From assembly GCA_017508385.1 (NCBI GenBank), contig JAFVZB010000041.1, positions 1 to 64,000 on the forward strand: 64,000 bases of DNA, in the 5' to 3' direction. This DNA comes from Lentisphaeria bacterium. GTDB taxonomy: Bacteria > Verrucomicrobiota > Lentisphaeria > Victivallales > Victivallaceae. The notes below the pieces were generated by a model, which saw nothing but the letters and a program-made list of their open reading frames with translations, was not told the DNA's origin and made no database searches. A program made the translations under genes and the position numbers. Below, piece after piece: positions 17,877 to 26,548 of this stretch. How positions within the stretch are numbered: the stretch's first letter is position 1; each line of letters opens with the position of its first letter.

Positions 17877-18470
17877 TCAAAACCGCAATTTTGCCAGTGC
17901 TTTGAGCGTGAGGTTTTCGGTGGTCTGTTCCTCAGGAGGCAGTTCGGTGACCAGTTCTCCGAGAGCCTTGTTGATGGCATCACGCTTGAAACCGAGCTTT
18001 TCGAGGGCGAGGGCGGCATCCTGAGTGTTGGCGTTTGAAAGTGCAACTGCAGTTGTTCCCTGCACACCTTCCGGGAGTTTGCCTTTGAGTTCAACGATGA
18101 TTCTTTCCGCCGTTCTCTTGCCGATACCGTTGATGAGCGAAAGAGCCTTGACGTCTCCGGAACTGACGGCGGCGCAGAAGTTCTGGACCGGCATAGCTCC
18201 GAGAATGTTCAAGGCGAGTTTGCCGCCGATGCCGGAAATGTTTATCAAGGTGCGGAAAAGCTCCCGCTCTTCAGAGGTGGCGAAGCCGAACAGAGTTATC
18301 GCATCTTCACGCACCTGAGTGTGGATGAAGAGTTTTGTCCTGTTTCCCGGCAGCGGCAGCTTGTCGAAAGTCGAAAGCGGAATTTCCACATCGTAACCCA
18401 CGCCGTTTACGTCAATGGTGCACTGGGAAAAACTGCTTTCGTCAATGATTCCGTTGAGTGAGCCTATCAT
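17877..18470 (-). CDS. ruvA: Holliday junction branch migration protein RuvA
   Basis: RuvA binds four-way DNA junctions as a tetramer and loads the RuvB motor. The 197-residue product shows all three family domains: the N-terminal OB fold (MIGSLNGIIDESS), two helix-hairpin-helix motifs (LINISGIGGKLALNIL and LSLINGIGKRTAERII), and the C-terminal RuvB-binding domain after an acidic linker (ALEKLGFKRDAINKAL). The start ATG overlaps the end of nadC by 4 bases. ruvB and ruvC are not in the window. Confidence 0.97.
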   Translation of the reverse strand: MIGSLNGIIDESSFSQCTIDVNGVGYDVEIPLSTFDKLPLPGNRTKLFIHTQVREDAITLFGFATSEERELFRTLINISGIGGKLALNILGAMPVQNFCAAVSSGDVKALSLINGIGKRTAERIIVELKGKLPEGVQGTTAVALSNANTQDAALALEKLGFKRDAINKALGELVTELPPEEQTTENLTLKALAKLRF

Positions 18471-19360
18471 TGCTGCACGACCTCGATATCAAGTGAAATA
18501 TCTGCTGACTTCACCGAGTGGGTGAGGGCTCCTGATGAGACATAGTCAACTCCGGTCTTGCCGATTCTTGCGAGCCGTTCGAGAGTGATTCCGCCTGAAG
18601 CCTCGAGTTTTGCTCTGCCGTTGACGATTTTCACCGCCTCAGCCATGGTGGCATCATCCATGTTGTCGAGCATGATGTACTCTGCTCCGGTTTCTGCGGC
18701 TTCACGGACTTCTTCGAGACTGTCGGCTTCGACTTCGATTTCCAAATCAGGATAAGCACGTCTTGCCCGCTCAACGGCTCTGGTGATAGCTCCGTCACCC
18801 TCGGCGGCGGCGAGTTCACGGTGATTGTCTTTTATCATGATGCGGTCAAAGAGACCGATGCGGTGGTTGGTGGCTCCGCCGACTGCAACTGAGTATTTTT
18901 CCAGATTGCGGACCCCGGGAGTAGTCTTTCTGGTATCAAGCACCACAGTGTTGTAATCTTTGAGTGCATCGGCGTAAAGACGGCTGGCAGTGGCGACTCC
19001 GCAGAGTCTCTGGATGAAGTTGAGAGCGGTGCGCTCGGCGGTGAGAATTCCCCGTGCCGGGCCCGATATCTCAGCCAGCAGGTCTCCGTACTTGCAAACG
19101 TCTCCGTCTTTGACAAAGGCGTTGAATTGCAAAGCGGGCTCAACGGTTTTGAAAACCCTTTCGGCGACAGCAAGACCTGAAACGACCATGCCCTCCTGCT
19201 TGCATCTCAGGACGGCACGGCTGACTGCGTTGGCAGGAACAACAGCGAGTGTGGTGGTGTCACCTGCTTCATCAAGATCCTCCTCGAGGGCGAGGGCGAT
19301 CAATAAATCAGTCCGTTTCCAGTCGATTTCGGGAATGTTATGGATATTTTCTCTGCTCAT
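18467..19360 (-). CDS. nadC: Nicotinate-nucleotide pyrophosphorylase (quinolinate phosphoribosyltransferase)
   Basis: NadC makes nicotinate mononucleotide from quinolinate and PRPP in de novo NAD synthesis. The 297-residue protein carries the expected motifs: EDLDEAGDTTT near the start, RTALNFIQRLCGVAT, DTRKTTPGVRNLEKYSVAVGG, NHRIGLFDRIMIKDNH, EVEADSLEE and LEASGGITLE. nadA and nadB are not nearby. It is the first gene of a minus-strand operon with ruvA, the phosphatase and the marC-like gene, read from the promoter at 19402-19429. Confidence 0.97.
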   Translation of the reverse strand: MSRENIHNIPEIDWKRTDLLIALALEEDLDEAGDTTTLAVVPANAVSRAVLRCKQEGMVVSGLAVAERVFKTVEPALQFNAFVKDGDVCKYGDLLAEISGPARGILTAERTALNFIQRLCGVATASRLYADALKDYNTVVLDTRKTTPGVRNLEKYSVAVGGATNHRIGLFDRIMIKDNHRELAAAEGDGAITRAVERARRAYPDLEIEVEADSLEEVREAAETGAEYIMLDNMDDATMAEAVKIVNGRAKLEASGGITLERLARIGKTGVDYVSSGALTHSVKSADISLDIEVVQQ

Positions 19361-19401
19361 GATGCAATCTCTTTCTGAAGTTGATTTACAGTTCTGTTTC
19401 T

Positions 19402-19429
19402 AATATAGCACTGTTGAAAACATTTGCAA
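19402..19429 (-). promoter_or_regulatory. Promoter of nadC operon
   Basis: On the minus strand TTGCAA (19429-19424) and TATATT (19407-19402) are 16 bases apart, about 42 bases before the nadC start. It diverges from the promoter at 19532-19559; the DNA between (19430-19531) is A/T-rich with no gene. Confidence 0.55.
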
Positions 19430-19531
19430 TATCGGTTTTGCAAAAAGTGCTGATAACGGCGTGGACGGAGCAATTTTTTACTGAAATTACCTGATAAATC
19501 AAAAAAAAGTGAAAAAAATATAAAAAAAGAC

Positions 19532-19559
19532 TTTACAGCTGTTGAAAACGTGATATATT
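19532..19559 (+). promoter_or_regulatory. Promoter of the RNA upstream of fau
   Basis: TTTACA (19532-19537) and TATATT (19554-19559) are 16 bases apart. Transcription would begin near 19566, more than 270 bases before the fau start, which leaves room for the structured RNA described at 19566-19779. Confidence 0.55.
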
Positions 19560-19565
19560 TATATT

Positions 19566-19779
19566 GACGACTTGGATTATCAGGTCTTTGGAATATATAT
19601 GACAGATTGTTTTCAGTCTGGCGGAAAACAGGGGAATTACAGGAATTTGCAAAAAATGCGGGTTCCTGATGGAAGATATCAGTGTGCCGTTTCAAGAGAA
19701 GCGGTGCGCAGAACAGGGAACAGGGTGGAAACAGGAGTTTTCTCCCTGAAAAGCGTATCCTGTCTGCGTGCGTTTTTTT
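19566..19779 (+). ncRNA. Candidate structured RNA, 6S-like by position
   Basis: This roughly 214-base unit lies between a promoter and a strong hairpin with a run of seven T. It contains a 7-bp hairpin (19603-19609 with 19614-19620, UUUU loop), an 11-bp hairpin with three G-U pairs (19641-19651 with 19657-19667, A5 loop) and the terminal stem. No convincing reading frame is present. In many bacteria 6S RNA lies directly before the 5-formyltetrahydrofolate cyclo-ligase gene, as here, and the size fits. I could not build the typical open central bubble with a single long closing stem, so the 6S identity is inferred from position only. A second pairing, 19668-19680 with 19780-19791, would compete with the terminator. 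Confidence 0.4.
19704..19779 (+). terminator. Terminator-like hairpin after the candidate RNA
   Basis: Positions 19704-19719 pair with 19758-19771 (about 14 pairs, two bulges), enclosing a smaller GGAG/CTCC hairpin, and are followed by seven T at 19773-19779. It could end the short RNA or reduce read-through into fau. Confidence 0.5.
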
Positions 19780-19838
19780 GATATCTTCATCCTGCCTTGA
19801 AAAACTGCCGGCTGTTGCTTTCTGCTAAAGGAGAGAAA

Positions 19839-20423
19839 GTGGGTTCTTTATCCGCAAAAAGTGAGCTCAGAAAGCATTACAGCGCAAAGCGCAGAGAGCT
19901 TTCACGCGTTGAGCTGTCGGAGTACAGCCGTAAAATCTGCGGCTTTATCCGTGCGCTCGATGTGTATAAGCAAGCTGAGTGTGTGGCTGGATTTTCCGCC
20001 CTCGGAGCAGAGCCTGATCTCTCTTCATTGTTTCCTGAAAAACGCTTTTTCCTTCCGCGTTACGATGCGGAAAAAGGGGCGTATTCGATGGTCGAGATCC
20101 GTGATTGGGAGCGTGATTTGACAACAGGTCACTACAATATCACGGAGCCCCGCAGAGAGATAGAGGCAGCCGGAAAGGCCTGGTGCGATGCCAATTTGCT
20201 CTATCTCATACCTGCAGTGGCATGCGACCGTCGGGGAGTGCGGCTGGGTCGGGGAGGCGGTTTTTACGACCGTCTGCTTGAAAACAGTCGGCTTCCGAAA
20301 GTGGGAGTCATCTTTTCCTGCCAGCTTGCGGAACAACTTCCCTGCGGGGAGCCGCATGATGTCAGATTGGATATCGTGGTGACTGAGAACGAAGTTTTGG
20401 AGTGTAAGTCTGTCCGGCAGTGA
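19839..20423 (+). CDS. fau: 5-formyltetrahydrofolate cyclo-ligase
   Basis: The enzyme converts 5-formyl-THF to 5,10-methenyl-THF using ATP. The 194-residue product shows the basic N-terminal segment (KSELRKHYSAKRREL) and the substrate/ATP motif VRLGRGGGFYDRLLE. I chose GTG at 19839, since AAAGGAG lies 5 bases before it and the protein then begins at the usual place; an upstream in-frame TTG at 19797 has no ribosome site. rny follows after 22 bases. Confidence 0.92.
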   Translation: MGSLSAKSELRKHYSAKRRELSRVELSEYSRKICGFIRALDVYKQAECVAGFSALGAEPDLSSLFPEKRFFLPRYDAEKGAYSMVEIRDWERDLTTGHYNITEPRREIEAAGKAWCDANLLYLIPAVACDRRGVRLGRGGGFYDRLLENSRLPKVGVIFSCQLAEQLPCGEPHDVRLDIVVTENEVLECKSVRQ

Positions 20424-20445
20424 CAGCAGTAAAACGAGGTGAAAA

Positions 20446-22014
20446 ATGGGAGAGAATATACCGGTAATCATATCCGTTGCGTGTATATTCAGCGTGATAG
20501 GTGTCGCGCTTGGAATTATGATCAACAACTATATCCAGAAGCTGCAGAAAGGTGCGGCTCAACGGGATGCAAGTAAAATCCGCAGTGATGCCGAGCGTGA
20601 GGCTGAGCACCTGCTGCGTGACGCAAGGGTTTCAGCCAAAGGCGAGACCATCAAGATGCGTGAGGAGTGTGAGGCGGAGCTCAAAGAACGCCGCCGTGAG
20701 CAGACCAACAACGAGAAACGTCTTGCTCAGCGTGAGGAGGTTCTCGACCGCAGAGCAGAATCCATCGAGACCAAGCAGAAGAATATCGAGCGTCAGGAAA
20801 AGGATATCGAGCAGCTGCGTGAGCGTCTGAGCAACCGTGAACAGGAGCTGGCAAAAAATATTTCCAACCAGATCGACGAGCTCGAGCGTATCAGCGGCTT
20901 CACCCGTGAAGAGGCGCGCAAAGAGCTGCTTGAAAAACTCGGCAGTGAGGTGAAAAACGAGTCCGGAGTGCTGGTTCGCAACATCCTTGAAGAGGCGAAG
21001 AGCCGCAGTGAGCGTGAGGCACGCCGCATACTCACCTACGCCATTCAGCGTTACGCATCTGATTGCACCTATGAGCGTACAACTACAACCATCCCGCTTC
21101 CGACCGATGAGCTCAAGGGACGCATCATCGGCAGAGAGGGCAGAAATATCCGTGCCATCGAAGCTGCTACCGGAGTGAGCATTCTCATTGATGATACTCC
21201 CGAAGCGGTGGTCATCAGCTGTTTTGACCCCGTGCGCAAAGAGGTCGCCCGTCAGCTTATGGAGCGTCTGGTGAGCGACGGACGCATCCATCCCTCACGC
21301 ATCGAAGAGTTGGTGCGTAAAATCAGCAAGGAGCTCGACGAGGAGTTGTTCCAGGTCGGTGAGGCTGCCGTTCTCGAGACCGGAATTACCGGAGTTTCTC
21401 CGCAGGTGATGAGCATCCTCGGCAGATTGAAATACCGTTACAGCTTTTCACAGAACGTTTTGCAGCACTCTCTCGAGACTGCCTATTTCATGGGCATGAT
21501 CGCAGCCGAGCTCGGACTCGATGAGAAGAAAGCCAAGCGTATCGGACTCTTCCATGATATCGGTAAGGCTCTCGACCACGAGATCGAGGGACCGCACGCC
21601 CAGATCGGAGCCGATTTCCTGCGCAAACACAACGAGCAGAAAGATGTCATCCACGCTGTTGCGGCGCACCACGGAGAGGTTGAGCCTGACAGTGTCTATG
21701 ATATCCTCATCACCGCTTGTGATACTCTGAGTGCCTCCCGTCCGGGAGCCAGAAGTGAGACCACCGAGCTCTATCTCAAACGCCTCGAGCAGCTTGAAAC
21801 CATAGCCCACGAGTTCAAGGGTGTCGAAGCCTGCTTCGCACTCCAGGCAGGACGTGAGGTGCGTGTGGTCGTGACTCCCGAAAAGGTCACCGAGGGTGAG
21901 GCTCAGATGCTTGCCAAAGAGATTTGTGAGCGCATCGAAAAAGAGATGACCTATCCCGGTCAGATCAAAGTGACCATCATCCGTGAGACCCGCTCTGTCG
22001 AGTACGCCAAGTAA
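20446..22014 (+). CDS. rny: Ribonuclease Y
   Basis: RNase Y is the membrane-bound endoribonuclease that starts mRNA decay in many bacteria. The 522-residue protein has one N-terminal membrane helix (residues about 5-27), a long charged coiled coil (about 30-200), a KH RNA-binding domain (LKGRIIGREGRNIRAIEAATG) and an HD catalytic domain (GLFHDIGKALDHE, AAHHGE). A GAGGTG ribosome site precedes the ATG. The order fau-rny places it in a housekeeping RNA/folate unit. Confidence 0.97.
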   Translation: MGENIPVIISVACIFSVIGVALGIMINNYIQKLQKGAAQRDASKIRSDAEREAEHLLRDARVSAKGETIKMREECEAELKERRREQTNNEKRLAQREEVLDRRAESIETKQKNIERQEKDIEQLRERLSNREQELAKNISNQIDELERISGFTREEARKELLEKLGSEVKNESGVLVRNILEEAKSRSEREARRILTYAIQRYASDCTYERTTTTIPLPTDELKGRIIGREGRNIRAIEAATGVSILIDDTPEAVVISCFDPVRKEVARQLMERLVSDGRIHPSRIEELVRKISKELDEELFQVGEAAVLETGITGVSPQVMSILGRLKYRYSFSQNVLQHSLETAYFMGMIAAELGLDEKKAKRIGLFHDIGKALDHEIEGPHAQIGADFLRKHNEQKDVIHAVAAHHGEVEPDSVYDILITACDTLSASRPGARSETTELYLKRLEQLETIAHEFKGVEACFALQAGREVRVVVTPEKVTEGEAQMLAKEICERIEKEMTYPGQIKVTIIRETRSVEYAK

Positions 22015-22042
22015 GTGTTTTTTGTGCCGGAAAGTTTTTCTT

Positions 22043-23155
22043 ATGGCAGAGCCTCGCAGTTTTCTTGATGTAAATCTGGGAGCGGTGAGATATAATATCA
22101 ATTCGATCATCTCAGCCGTTCCCGGACACCGTCTGCTCGCAGTTGTCAAAGCCAACGCCTACGGAGTCGGAGTAAAAGCTGTTTCGACCGCCGCAAGCGA
22201 ATGCGGATGTTACGGTTTCGGAGTCGCCACCTGTCAGGAGGCATTGCAGCTCCGCAGTTTCGGTGAGACCAAGCCGATTTATATGTTGAGCGGATTTTTC
22301 GATGATGAGCTCGAAGAGGCGGTTCTGAATGAAATCACCCTTCCTGTGACCAGTGTCGAAGCGGCAAAGCGTATCAGTGCAGTTGCAGTGAAGCTTGAAA
22401 AAGTTGCCGAAGTCAATCTTGTTATCGACTCAGGAATGGGCAGAGTCGGACTTCTTCCGGTGACAGCGGCATCGCAAATTGCAGAGATATCAGCCCTGCC
22501 GATGCTGAAAGTGGTGGGGTTGTACTCACACTTTTCCAGTGCCGGAGAGCAGGGAGATGAGTACACCTTGGAACAGTTGAAACTTCTCAAAGCGTTTTTG
22601 GCTGAAACACCGCTCCCTGCCGGCTGCCGTGATATCCATTTTGCGGCGTTTGACGGAATAAACAACTATCCCGAGTCGGTCACAGACCCCTTTACCATGG
22701 CAAGGTGCGGTATCGGAATGTACGGAATGGCAGAAGCCAATACTCTCAATATTCCATTGAAACCTGCACTGCGGTTCTCGGCAAAAGTTGCCGAGGTGCG
22801 TGAACTGCCCGCCGGAAGTTGTATCGGTTACATGCACACGGTAAAGTTGAGCAAAAAGAGCCGCATAGCCGTAGTCGCCGCAGGATACGCTGACGGACTT
22901 CCGCTCGGGGAATCCAATCGCGGACGTTTTCTGATAAACGGAGTTTCCTGCCCGGTCATCGGCAGGATATCCATGGATTACACCACCTGCGACCTCGGTG
23001 ATGCTCCCTGCAAAGCCGGTGACAGTGCAGTTATTTTCGGCAGTGACGGAAACAGTTTTATCAGCGTTTCAGAGGTCGCCGGATTGCGCAACAGCCACGA
23101 TTATGATGTGCTCTGTTCAGTTGGTCCGAGAACCGGCAGGAGATATATCGGATGA
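22043..23155 (+). CDS. alr: Alanine racemase
   Basis: This PLP enzyme makes D-alanine for peptidoglycan. The PLP lysine is in VVKANAYGVG near residue 40, the catalytic tyrosine region of the C-terminal domain reads GYADGLPLGESNRG, and ISMDYTTCDLG is the conserved active-site strand. The start at 22043 (MAEPRSFLDVNLGAVRYN) gives the normal length of 370 residues; the frame extends upstream into the end of rny, but that part does not look like family sequence. Its end overlaps the aldehyde dehydrogenase start by 4 bases. Confidence 0.95.
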   Translation: MAEPRSFLDVNLGAVRYNINSIISAVPGHRLLAVVKANAYGVGVKAVSTAASECGCYGFGVATCQEALQLRSFGETKPIYMLSGFFDDELEEAVLNEITLPVTSVEAAKRISAVAVKLEKVAEVNLVIDSGMGRVGLLPVTAASQIAEISALPMLKVVGLYSHFSSAGEQGDEYTLEQLKLLKAFLAETPLPAGCRDIHFAAFDGINNYPESVTDPFTMARCGIGMYGMAEANTLNIPLKPALRFSAKVAEVRELPAGSCIGYMHTVKLSKKSRIAVVAAGYADGLPLGESNRGRFLINGVSCPVIGRISMDYTTCDLGDAPCKAGDSAVIFGSDGNSFISVSEVAGLRNSHDYDVLCSVGPRTGRRYIG

Positions 23156-24537
23156 GCAGTTCAGCAACAGGTCTCCTGTCAAGAATAGATGGTTCAATTC
23201 AGCTTGCCCGTACCCGGGAGTCAGTGCCTGATGTGAAAACCCGTATCCTTTACCTTGACCGCCTGCTGGCTGCTGTGCGTAAATATTCAGAGCCGATTCT
23301 GGCGGCACTCGAAGAAGAGCTCGGCAGAAGCCGTTACGACAGCTACGCTTTTGAACTTCTGCCGCTGGCAAGGACTCTGAAATATCTCAAACGTCATCTT
23401 CCCGACCTTGCCTCCGAACGCAGGGCAGGGGGAACATGGTTTGCCTTTCCCGCAAAGTTTTCAGTGATTCCCGAGCCATACGGAATGGTTTATATCGGTT
23501 CAAGTTGGAACTATCCCTTTCTGCTTGCTCTCGAACCGGTCGCAGGAGCGATAGCCGCCGGAAACCGGGTCGTTCTTCAGCTTCCGTTGCGTGTTCCGAG
23601 GTGTGTCGGACTGGTGAAGCGTATCATTGAGGAAGTCTTTACCGGCGACGAGGTGATATGTTTCCGTGATGAGTTGAAGTGCGGAGATATTTTTGCCCGG
23701 GGGTGCGACCGTATATTCTACACCGGAAGCATCAAAGGAGCGAAAGATATAATGAAAAATGCCGCAGAATTTCTTATTCCGGCGGTGCTTGAGCTTGGCG
23801 GTAAAAACCCTTGCATCATCGATTCGGATGCCAATTTGCAAATTGCGGCAAAACGTATAGTCTGGGGCAAGTTCACCAATTCAGGACAGACCTGCGTTGC
23901 TCCGGATTACCTCGTGGTGCACAGTAAAATCCGAAAAGAGTTTTTTAATGTGCTCTCGGATGAGATACGCAGAAAATACGGCGATTTCCCGCTCAACAGT
24001 TCCGGATGCGGCAAGGTCGTGGATTCCGGAGCTTACGAGCGGCTCAACACCATGAGCTGCAGCGGCAGATTGATTTTCGGTGGAGAGAAAGAGCCGTCAT
24101 CACGCCGCATCTCGCCGACTGTTCTCGACCAGCTCGAAGCAGATGATCCTCTGTTGACCGAAGAGGTGTTCGGACCGCTGCTCGGAGTCGTGTATTTTGA
24201 GGATACTCCGGAACTTCTGAGGGTACTCCGCCGCAATCCCGATCCGCTTGCTGTGTATTACTTCGGCAGCCGCAACAATGTTGTTGAATCGTTGAAAAAG
24301 ATGATACGTTCAGGTTCACTCTGTATAAACGACTGCCTGATGCAGTTTTCCAATTTCCGGGTTCCCTTCGGCGGCATCGGTAAAAGCGGAATGGGGGCTT
24401 ACCACGGAAAACTCACCTTTCAGGTGTTCTCCCACGACAAAACGATAATGCGTCAATCGTCGTGGTTCGATTTGAATTTACGCTATTCCGGAGGAAAAAT
24501 AAAGGAAAAACTGATAAAATATCTCTTTCATCATTGA
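23152..24537 (+). CDS. Aldehyde dehydrogenase (class 3 type)
   Basis: The 461-residue protein has the length of class 3 / fatty-aldehyde dehydrogenases, which lack the N-terminal extension of other classes. The general base Glu214 is in LELGGKNPC, the catalytic Cys248 in NSGQTCVAPDY, and the NAD-site segment IGSSWNYPFLLALEPV is typical. It oxidises an unknown aldehyde to the acid with NAD(P)+. The start overlaps alr by 4 bases, suggesting shared translation, although there is no obvious pathway link. Confidence 0.92.
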   Translation: MSSSATGLLSRIDGSIQLARTRESVPDVKTRILYLDRLLAAVRKYSEPILAALEEELGRSRYDSYAFELLPLARTLKYLKRHLPDLASERRAGGTWFAFPAKFSVIPEPYGMVYIGSSWNYPFLLALEPVAGAIAAGNRVVLQLPLRVPRCVGLVKRIIEEVFTGDEVICFRDELKCGDIFARGCDRIFYTGSIKGAKDIMKNAAEFLIPAVLELGGKNPCIIDSDANLQIAAKRIVWGKFTNSGQTCVAPDYLVVHSKIRKEFFNVLSDEIRRKYGDFPLNSSGCGKVVDSGAYERLNTMSCSGRLIFGGEKEPSSRRISPTVLDQLEADDPLLTEEVFGPLLGVVYFEDTPELLRVLRRNPDPLAVYYFGSRNNVVESLKKMIRSGSLCINDCLMQFSNFRVPFGGIGKSGMGAYHGKLTFQVFSHDKTIMRQSSWFDLNLRYSGGKIKEKLIKYLFHH

Positions 24538-24566
24538 AAAGCTGTGAGATTTTAGCCTCTTGCGCC

Positions 24567-24595
24567 TTGCATATCTGTGCCCGAAGGGGTATATT
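24567..24595 (+). promoter_or_regulatory. Promoter of uxaE
   Basis: TTGCAT (24567-24572) and TATATT (24590-24595) are 17 bases apart and lie about 50 bases before the start codon at 24647, within the 109-base gap after the aldehyde dehydrogenase gene. Confidence 0.55.
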
Positions 24596-24646
24596 ATTTG
24601 CGTGTGTGATTTTATTCGCATAAGTTATTGTATAAAAGGAGTCAAA

Positions 24647-26170
24647 ATGAAAACAATTGCAGAGAGTGTTCTTTGTCGTTTGGATCGCGGTGATAAAAAT
24701 CTGCGTGCCAATATGGTGATGAGTTCCGGTGATTATACCGTTTATCCTGATTCTGTTCATGTCAGCGGCAACAATGCTTTTATGATCGTCCGCAACAGTG
24801 AGAAGCGCAACCTTCTGGTGGTGGCATCCAACGCCGCAAAAGTTCCTGCCGGATTTTCAGGTGAAAAAATTGAGCTTTTCAACGGCGGAGCAGCCCTTGT
24901 TTGCGAACTTGATGCGGCAAACGCCAAAGCATTGCGTGCACTTTTTCCGTGGTGTGCTCCCAAAAGCCTGCGCCTCGAGCGTACCACGATGGGATGCGGA
25001 GACCGCCTCGGTCTTGCCACCCGCGGACACATTCAGGCTTGCAAAAAATATGCCCTTTCTCCCGTGCTTGCCCAGCAGTCAATGCGTGAGTTGACCATGA
25101 CCGGACGTACCTTCCGGGGAGTTGTCGATGATGCCACTTACATGGTGTTCGAGTGCGATTTCCGTGATGGATACGGAGCTGACGGAGACCACCTCAAAAA
25201 GATTTGCGACATCGATGTGGCTCTCGCCGCAGGAATGCCGATGATAACCCTCGATCTCTCAGAGGTGATGAATGCCGCCGCCGGAGACTGGAACAGTGAC
25301 GAAATCAATTCCGCTTTTTCAGCACTGCCCGAAAAGAACAGAGCCCACGTCAAAGCCGATTATGCAGGCAAGAGTTTCGTGGTCGGAAATCACACTGTTG
25401 ACGTCGATGAGCTTACCGCCAAACGCTGCGCTGTGATGTACGATGCGGCACTTGATTTTGCGCTCGAAGTTTACAAACATCTCCAGAGCAAGAGAGGAAA
25501 CGAGTTCGACCTTGAAATTTCCATCGACGAGACCACCAGTCCGACACTTCCCTCACACCACCTTTACATTGCCCGTGAGCTGCGTCTGCGCGGAATAGAG
25601 TTTTCGTCACTTGCACCCCGCTTTGTCGGAGAGTTCCAGAAAGCCATCGACTATATTGGTGACCTCGCCGAGTTCGACCGCCAGTTTGCCTGCCACGCCG
25701 ATATCGCCAAGAGCTACGGAAACTACAAAATTTCCGTTCACTCGGGAAGCGACAAGTTTGCAGTTTATCCGACTGTCGGCAGAGAGACCGCAGGATTCCT
25801 GCACCTCAAGACCGCCGGAACCAGCTGGCTGGTCGCAGTCGAAGTTATTTCACGCTGCGAGCCTGAGCTCTACCGTGATATGCACAAGTGTGCACTTGAA
25901 AACTTCAATGATATGCTCAAGCTCTACCACATCACTGCCGATATCAACAAGATTCCGGCAGTTGATTCCCTGAGCGATGCCGAGCTGCCCGCTCTGATGG
26001 AAATGCCCGAAGCCCGCCAGCTTCTGCACATCACCTACGGTCCGATCCTTACCAGCGGACTGCGTGAGCGTTTCTTCAAAGCGATGCACAAATTTGAGAA
26101 AGAGTACGATGAGGCGATCCGCCGTCACTTTGACAAGCACATCTCTCTTCTCGGAGTTCCTGAGAAATAA
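24647..26170 (+). CDS. uxaE: Tagaturonate/fructuronate epimerase family protein
   Basis: I recognise the UxaE family by the segments SIDETTSPTLPSHH, LAPRFVGEFQKAIDYIGD and SVHSGSDKFAVYPTVGRETAG. The characterised member epimerises D-tagaturonate to D-fructuronate, so that galacturonate from pectin can enter the glucuronate route. The 507-residue product starts at ATG 24647, with AAAGGAG 6 bases before it; a longer in-frame extension upstream overlaps the promoter and is unlikely. No other uronate genes are next to it, but the glycan cluster at 1-10 kb supports use of plant cell-wall sugars. Confidence 0.87.
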   Translation: MKTIAESVLCRLDRGDKNLRANMVMSSGDYTVYPDSVHVSGNNAFMIVRNSEKRNLLVVASNAAKVPAGFSGEKIELFNGGAALVCELDAANAKALRALFPWCAPKSLRLERTTMGCGDRLGLATRGHIQACKKYALSPVLAQQSMRELTMTGRTFRGVVDDATYMVFECDFRDGYGADGDHLKKICDIDVALAAGMPMITLDLSEVMNAAAGDWNSDEINSAFSALPEKNRAHVKADYAGKSFVVGNHTVDVDELTAKRCAVMYDAALDFALEVYKHLQSKRGNEFDLEISIDETTSPTLPSHHLYIARELRLRGIEFSSLAPRFVGEFQKAIDYIGDLAEFDRQFACHADIAKSYGNYKISVHSGSDKFAVYPTVGRETAGFLHLKTAGTSWLVAVEVISRCEPELYRDMHKCALENFNDMLKLYHITADINKIPAVDSLSDAELPALMEMPEARQLLHITYGPILTSGLRERFFKAMHKFEKEYDEAIRRHFDKHISLLGVPEK

Positions 26171-26212
26171 TACAATATATAAAACATATAACAAATGTAA
26201 AAGGAGACAAAA

Positions 26213-26548
26213 ATGTTCAACTTGATTATCGCCGCCGCAGAGAAGGCAGCTCCCGCCGCCGGAAAAGCTCCGAATCCGATCATGCAGATGGTTCCGATTT
26301 TTCTGGTAGTGATCGTGTTCATGTTTTTCATGAGCCGTTCTCAGAAGAAACAGCAGCAGAAGCGTGAGGAAATGCTCAACGCTCTGGTTCGCGGCAAAAA
26401 GGTCATGCTTGCCAACGGAATTTACGGCAAAATCAGTGAGGTCAAAGAGAAGTCCTTCATCGTCGAGATTGCTCCTGATGTCTGCATCGAAGTTGCCAAA
26501 AACGGAGTTGCAGAGGTTGTTGAACCTGAAGCGGAGGAAAAGAAATAA
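26213..26548 (+). CDS. yajC: Preprotein translocase accessory subunit YajC
   Basis: A 111-residue protein with a single membrane helix (PIFLVVIVFMFFMSRSQKK) followed by the conserved cytoplasmic domain (VRGKKVMLANGIYGKISEV). YajC associates with SecDF at the Sec translocon. Its stop codon overlaps the secDF start by one base, the usual arrangement. Confidence 0.95.
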   Translation: MFNLIIAAAEKAAPAAGKAPNPIMQMVPIFLVVIVFMFFMSRSQKKQQQKREEMLNALVRGKKVMLANGIYGKISEVKEKSFIVEIAPDVCIEVAKNGVAEVVEPEAEEKK

